From Deltaproteobacteria bacterium (lineage in GTDB: Bacteria; Desulfobacterota; Desulfarculia; Adiutricales; Adiutricaceae), in assembly GCA_031278795.1 (NCBI GenBank), contig JAITJT010000294.1, forward strand, positions 1 through 23,417: DNA of 23,417 nucleotides, in the 5' to 3' direction. Below, piece by piece: positions 20,539 through 23,417 of the stretch (positions are counted from its first letter, which is position 1; the number at the start of each line of letters is the position of its first letter). The notes below the pieces were generated by a model. That model made no database searches, was not told the origin of the DNA, and worked only from the letters and a program-made list of their open reading frames with translations. The position numbers were made by a program, and so were the translations under genes.

Positions 20539-22647
20539 ATGGGTGACGAGATTAAGCTGTCCGACCATGAGCTGGACATAATTGTCTCATCACTTAGGGA
20601 ACGTAAATTTCTGCCGAATAAATATCGCTTTCTGCTCTTCAACAACCCCGAGTGCGATCTAGAACTCATATGGAAGGAGAAGAGCAGAAAAGCTTTTAAA
20701 GATTGTCTCCCCCTCATAACAACGGAACTACTGTCTCCTCTTTTAATTGAGCCTAGCTTCTTTGATCGACGTCAAAAAAAGCTCTTGGATCATGACGGCT
20801 GGGTGAATAAATTAATTTGGGGCGATAATAAAGATGTTCTCCTATCTCTTCTAAACGGAGAGGTGAGAGAGGATATAGAAAGGCAGGGAGGCGTAAAACT
20901 CATCTACATCGACCCACCATTTGATGTGGGAAACGATCACCATATAGACATAGAAATAGGCGACAAGCTCCTTAAAAAAGATCCAAGCGTTCTAGTGGAA
21001 ATCGCCTATCGAGACACCTGGGGTTACGGTAAAGACTCGTTTATTAACATGATTTATGAGCGCTTGCTAATCATGCACGAGCTACTCTCACCTGACGGAA
21101 GTCTTTATCTACACTGCGACTGGCGAATAAGCGCTCACATGCGCGAGATATTAGACGAGGTTTTCAAGGCGGAAAATTTCATAAACGAGATCATCTGGCA
21201 TTATCCAGACAAGATACCGTCCGGAGTGAGACGCCTTCCGCGAAACCACGATACTATTTTTTTCTACGCCAAAGATGCGCGCAAGAAAAAATACAATCTC
21301 TTGAAAGTTGACCGGGACGAGCCTATCAAGTTAGGGCGCAAAAAATGGAATCCCGTTCTGGCCAAGTGGCGTGGTTATGAGCGCGACAGCGATAACAATA
21401 TAATCTACGACACCGTCTACAATAAAATCGAAGACGACGTCTGGAGGGTGCCCGCGGCGCCGGTGGTGCGGGGTAAGGAGAATCTGGGCTATCCCACCCA
21501 GAAACCCAAGGAGCTCTTAAGAAGAATAATCACCATGTCCTCAGACCAGGGTGACATTGTCTGCGATTTTTTCGCGGGCTCTGGCACCACTCTTGAGATG
21601 GCGGAAAGGCTGGGTCGCAAGTGGATTGGGATTGACATCGGAAAATACGCCATAAACACAATAAGAAAGAGGATGCTGGGAGTCTTTCACGAGCTTAATG
21701 AAGAGGGCACAATCCCAAGATCTTGGGAAATTTTAAAAATTGATTTATCAGCTAATCTTCCGGGAGTCCAATCGTATTCCGGACTTAAGCTGTCAAGACC
21801 CAAATTAATATTTAAAAAAACCCGCGAAGATCAAAAAGAAGACCCCGCACTTCCGAAAATTATAGAGCTCTACGGCGCGAGCGCCACAAGTGATTCTTTT
21901 TTCCAAGCTAAACTGAAAGAGCGCTTCGTATACGTTGGAAAGCCTTATGAGACACTATCGGAGGAATTTTTTTCGCTACTTTTGAATTATTCCGCTAAAA
22001 ATTCTGTGCACGCGGTTGACGTCTTGGCAGCGGATTTTGAGATAGGCGTCTTTCCTAAGGTAGTCGAAAATGCCAAAAAGCTTGGCATAAAGCTTAAGCT
22101 TAGATACCTGCCGCCCGAAATCTATGATTGCAGATGCGACGACATATCACCCATGCATTTCCTTCCGCCCGCGAAAATCACAATTGGCGTCACACAAGAC
22201 AAAAGCGGTGTTAGGGTTAAGCTATTAGGCTATTCCCGTTCGTATCCAGATGAAAGACGCGATATGATTAAGTTAAAAAGTAGTGCAAGTGTCATCAGGA
22301 TCCTAGACGGCGATGTAGTGAAAATCACCAAGGACAAAAGACGAGGAACATTCAATACGGAAGTGCTCACCCAGAAGTGGCTGGATTGGGTTGACTACTG
22401 GGCGGTGGATTTTGATTTTAAGCGAGATACGAAAGAGTTCCCCAAAGACCATTCTCCGTCCCCTCCCCCAAGAGGGGGCCCTGTTTTCAAAAATCATTGG
22501 CAGTCCTTTCGCACTCGCGTGAGTCGGACTTTGGAGCTCAAGAGCCCTCACCACAAATATCCAAGGCCCGGGAAAAAAACCATCGCGGTCAAGGTGATTG
22601 ATATTTTGGGAAACGACTCGGTGGCGCTCTTGGATGTGGATGTTTGA
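20539..22647 (+). CDS. Beta-class site-specific DNA methyltransferase (type III Mod-like, orphan)
   Basis: A 702-residue methyltransferase acting on adenine-N6 or cytosine-N4 in DNA. Motif IV (YIDPPFD, 123-129) precedes the SAM motif FAGSGTT (345-351), the order of the beta class; DPPF replaces the more common DPPY. WRISAHMREILDEVFKAENF (195-214) and YPTQKPKELL (318-327) are also typical. The C-terminal region from about 420 is long, with a DFEIGVFPKVVENAKK segment and an ending WAVDFDFK / NHWQSFRTR / KVIDILGNDSVALLDV, a pattern I associate with methyltransferases usually paired with a helicase-type restriction subunit. No such gene is in the window. ATG 20539 follows the parB stop by four bases without a ribosome binding site, so translation is probably coupled. 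The codons are more A/T-ending than those of its neighbours, except around 21440-21700. Confidence 0.88.
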   Translation: MGDEIKLSDHELDIIVSSLRERKFLPNKYRFLLFNNPECDLELIWKEKSRKAFKDCLPLITTELLSPLLIEPSFFDRRQKKLLDHDGWVNKLIWGDNKDVLLSLLNGEVREDIERQGGVKLIYIDPPFDVGNDHHIDIEIGDKLLKKDPSVLVEIAYRDTWGYGKDSFINMIYERLLIMHELLSPDGSLYLHCDWRISAHMREILDEVFKAENFINEIIWHYPDKIPSGVRRLPRNHDTIFFYAKDARKKKYNLLKVDRDEPIKLGRKKWNPVLAKWRGYERDSDNNIIYDTVYNKIEDDVWRVPAAPVVRGKENLGYPTQKPKELLRRIITMSSDQGDIVCDFFAGSGTTLEMAERLGRKWIGIDIGKYAINTIRKRMLGVFHELNEEGTIPRSWEILKIDLSANLPGVQSYSGLKLSRPKLIFKKTREDQKEDPALPKIIELYGASATSDSFFQAKLKERFVYVGKPYETLSEEFFSLLLNYSAKNSVHAVDVLAADFEIGVFPKVVENAKKLGIKLKLRYLPPEIYDCRCDDISPMHFLPPAKITIGVTQDKSGVRVKLLGYSRSYPDERRDMIKLKSSASVIRILDGDVVKITKDKRRGTFNTEVLTQKWLDWVDYWAVDFDFKRDTKEFPKDHSPSPPPRGGPVFKNHWQSFRTRVSRTLELKSPHHKYPRPGKKTIAVKVIDILGNDSVALLDVDV

Positions 22648-23298
22648 CTAGGGATGGAAGTTTTTTTCAAAAATCAATTTGTCACAGCTCTTGAGCCTTG
22701 TTTCACTTTAGAAACTGCCGTAGTCAATTGCTTCAAGCCTTAGCACATAGGGCGACCCTACCAGGATAGGGTTAAGTTGCGGGCTTTTAGGGCACTTGTG
22801 GGCATTTCCGCCTCAAGGGCCTTATAAACTAGAGTATTGCGCCTCCTCTCCTTAATCCGCCACCTCTCTTTCGCTCATAGAGCCACACCGCGCTAGTCCT
22901 TGTCTTAAGCTCCGTGGTCTTGGGCCTTTGTCCGGGGGAGCTTGTGCTGGGAGTTAGTTTAGCCAAGAGCTAAATTTTAGCGTGGAAGGGCAAAAAAATT
23001 TTTTGGGAGCTATTTTCTATATGTTGATGCTTTTTAAGAGTTTTGTATATAACTAGCTCTTAGTCTTTTAGCTTATAAAGCCGCAGGGCCTTAAAGCTTA
23101 TTGTCTTCCAAGGCATTAGAAGGCCAAAGACTAGCCACTTTGTGACAAAACGGCGAAAAGCCCTGTAGTTTCGCGGCCTTGGCCAAATTTTTTTCGTCCC
23201 CAAAATTTTTCACCCTGGCTAGAACAGTGGGGGCGTGGTCCGTGGGGGCGTGAAGCTTAGAAGGTGGGCAAGAAAGTGCGGAAAGATAGCCAAAAGGC
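22648..23298. other. Intergenic region after the methyltransferase gene
   Basis: About 650 bp without a supported gene before the terminator of tRNA-Asn. It has a parS-like half site (TGTTTCAC at 22699-22706), a perfect 6-bp hairpin ACCCTA/TAGGGT (22755-22772) and a run of A then T (22992-23003). No intrinsic terminator with stem and T-run is seen for the parB-methyltransferase operon. A 69-codon minus-strand frame (23091-23300) runs into the tRNA terminator and lacks any recognisable feature. Confidence 0.55.
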
Positions 23299-23332
23299 AA
23301 AAAAACCCCGAAAGACCCAAGGCCTTTCGGGG
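23299..23332 (-). terminator. Intrinsic terminator of tRNA-Asn
   Basis: CCCCGAAAG (23306-23314) and CTTTCGGGG (23324-23332) form a perfect 9-bp stem with a 9-nt loop. On the minus strand seven T's follow (complement of 23299-23305). It lies 33 bp past the tRNA 3' end, the right place to end the tRNA transcript. Confidence 0.85.
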
Positions 23333-23365
23333 ATTTTACATTCAGGCAGCATGAAAATTTTTTTA

Positions 23366-23417
23366 TGGCTCCTCAGGACGGACTCGAACCGCCGACCCGG
23401 TGGTTAACAGCCACCTG
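23366..23417 (-). tRNA. tRNA-Asn(GTT), 5' end outside the window
   Basis: The complement of the last 52 bases is the 3' part of a tRNA: anticodon stem GGTGG/CCACC around loop CTGTTAA (anticodon GTT at 23408-23406), T arm GGCGG-TTCGAGT-CCGTC, 3' acceptor strand CTGAGGA, discriminator G and encoded CCA (23368-23366). The D arm and 5' acceptor strand lie beyond the window edge. Confidence 0.95.

Noticed and set aside
20046..20717. 223-codon minus-strand frame across the parB end
   Set aside because: It is antisense to a clear ParB gene and to the start of the methyltransferase, and is very Leu-rich, a common artefact of antisense reading.

Overview
The window looks like a chromosomal segment of a Gram-negative, probably anaerobic bacterium, with Deltaproteobacteria (Desulfobacterota) the best guess. 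This rests on two lipoproteins with lipoboxes, an RdgC-type protein split over two adjacent genes, a membrane-anchored PilZ protein and a large hybrid histidine kinase. The assignment is inferred from protein families; there is no marker gene. Genes are fairly GC-rich and use C/G-ending codons. The spaces between them are long (often 0.4-1.1 kb), very AT-rich and full of short tandem repeats. That contrast is the most striking global property of the window.

Layout. 1-235 is a T-rich minisatellite. 285-5400 (+) carries an M3 oligoendopeptidase, a flavin reductase-like FMN protein (start corrected to GTG 2718) and a KefB-type cation/proton antiporter with an RCK domain, each apparently its own transcription unit. 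5891-6868 (+) is a serine O-acetyltransferase. 7279-8792 (+) is a two-gene PilZ operon, one soluble and one membrane-anchored, pointing to c-di-GMP control of surface behaviour. 9438-11439 (+) is a tight three-gene operon: RdgC N-part, RdgC C-part-like protein, and a PlsC-type acyltransferase. 12253-16214 (-) is a three-gene unit: a cytoplasmic hybrid histidine kinase followed by two small lipoproteins. 17064-17138 is tRNA-Lys(CTT). 17745-18515 (-) is a class I SAM methyltransferase. 19605-22647 (+) is a two-gene unit of a canonical ParB and a beta-class DNA methyltransferase with a long C-terminal region, standing alone between AT-rich stretches. The window ends inside a tRNA-Asn(GTT) on the minus strand, followed by a good intrinsic terminator.

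Functional reading. Most of the window is ordinary housekeeping: peptide turnover, ion homeostasis, cysteine synthesis, phospholipid acylation and signal transduction. The most unusual unit is the ParB-DNA methyltransferase pair. ParB normally sits with ParA, and type III-like methyltransferases normally sit with a restriction helicase-nuclease; here neither partner is visible and the two are spaced 4 nt apart. The methyltransferase also differs in codon use from ParB and from the rest of the window. The second notable theme is the range of intergenic tandem repeats, many with units near one, two or three helical turns (11, 12, 21, 22, 32 bp), plus a (TTGC)6 microsatellite.
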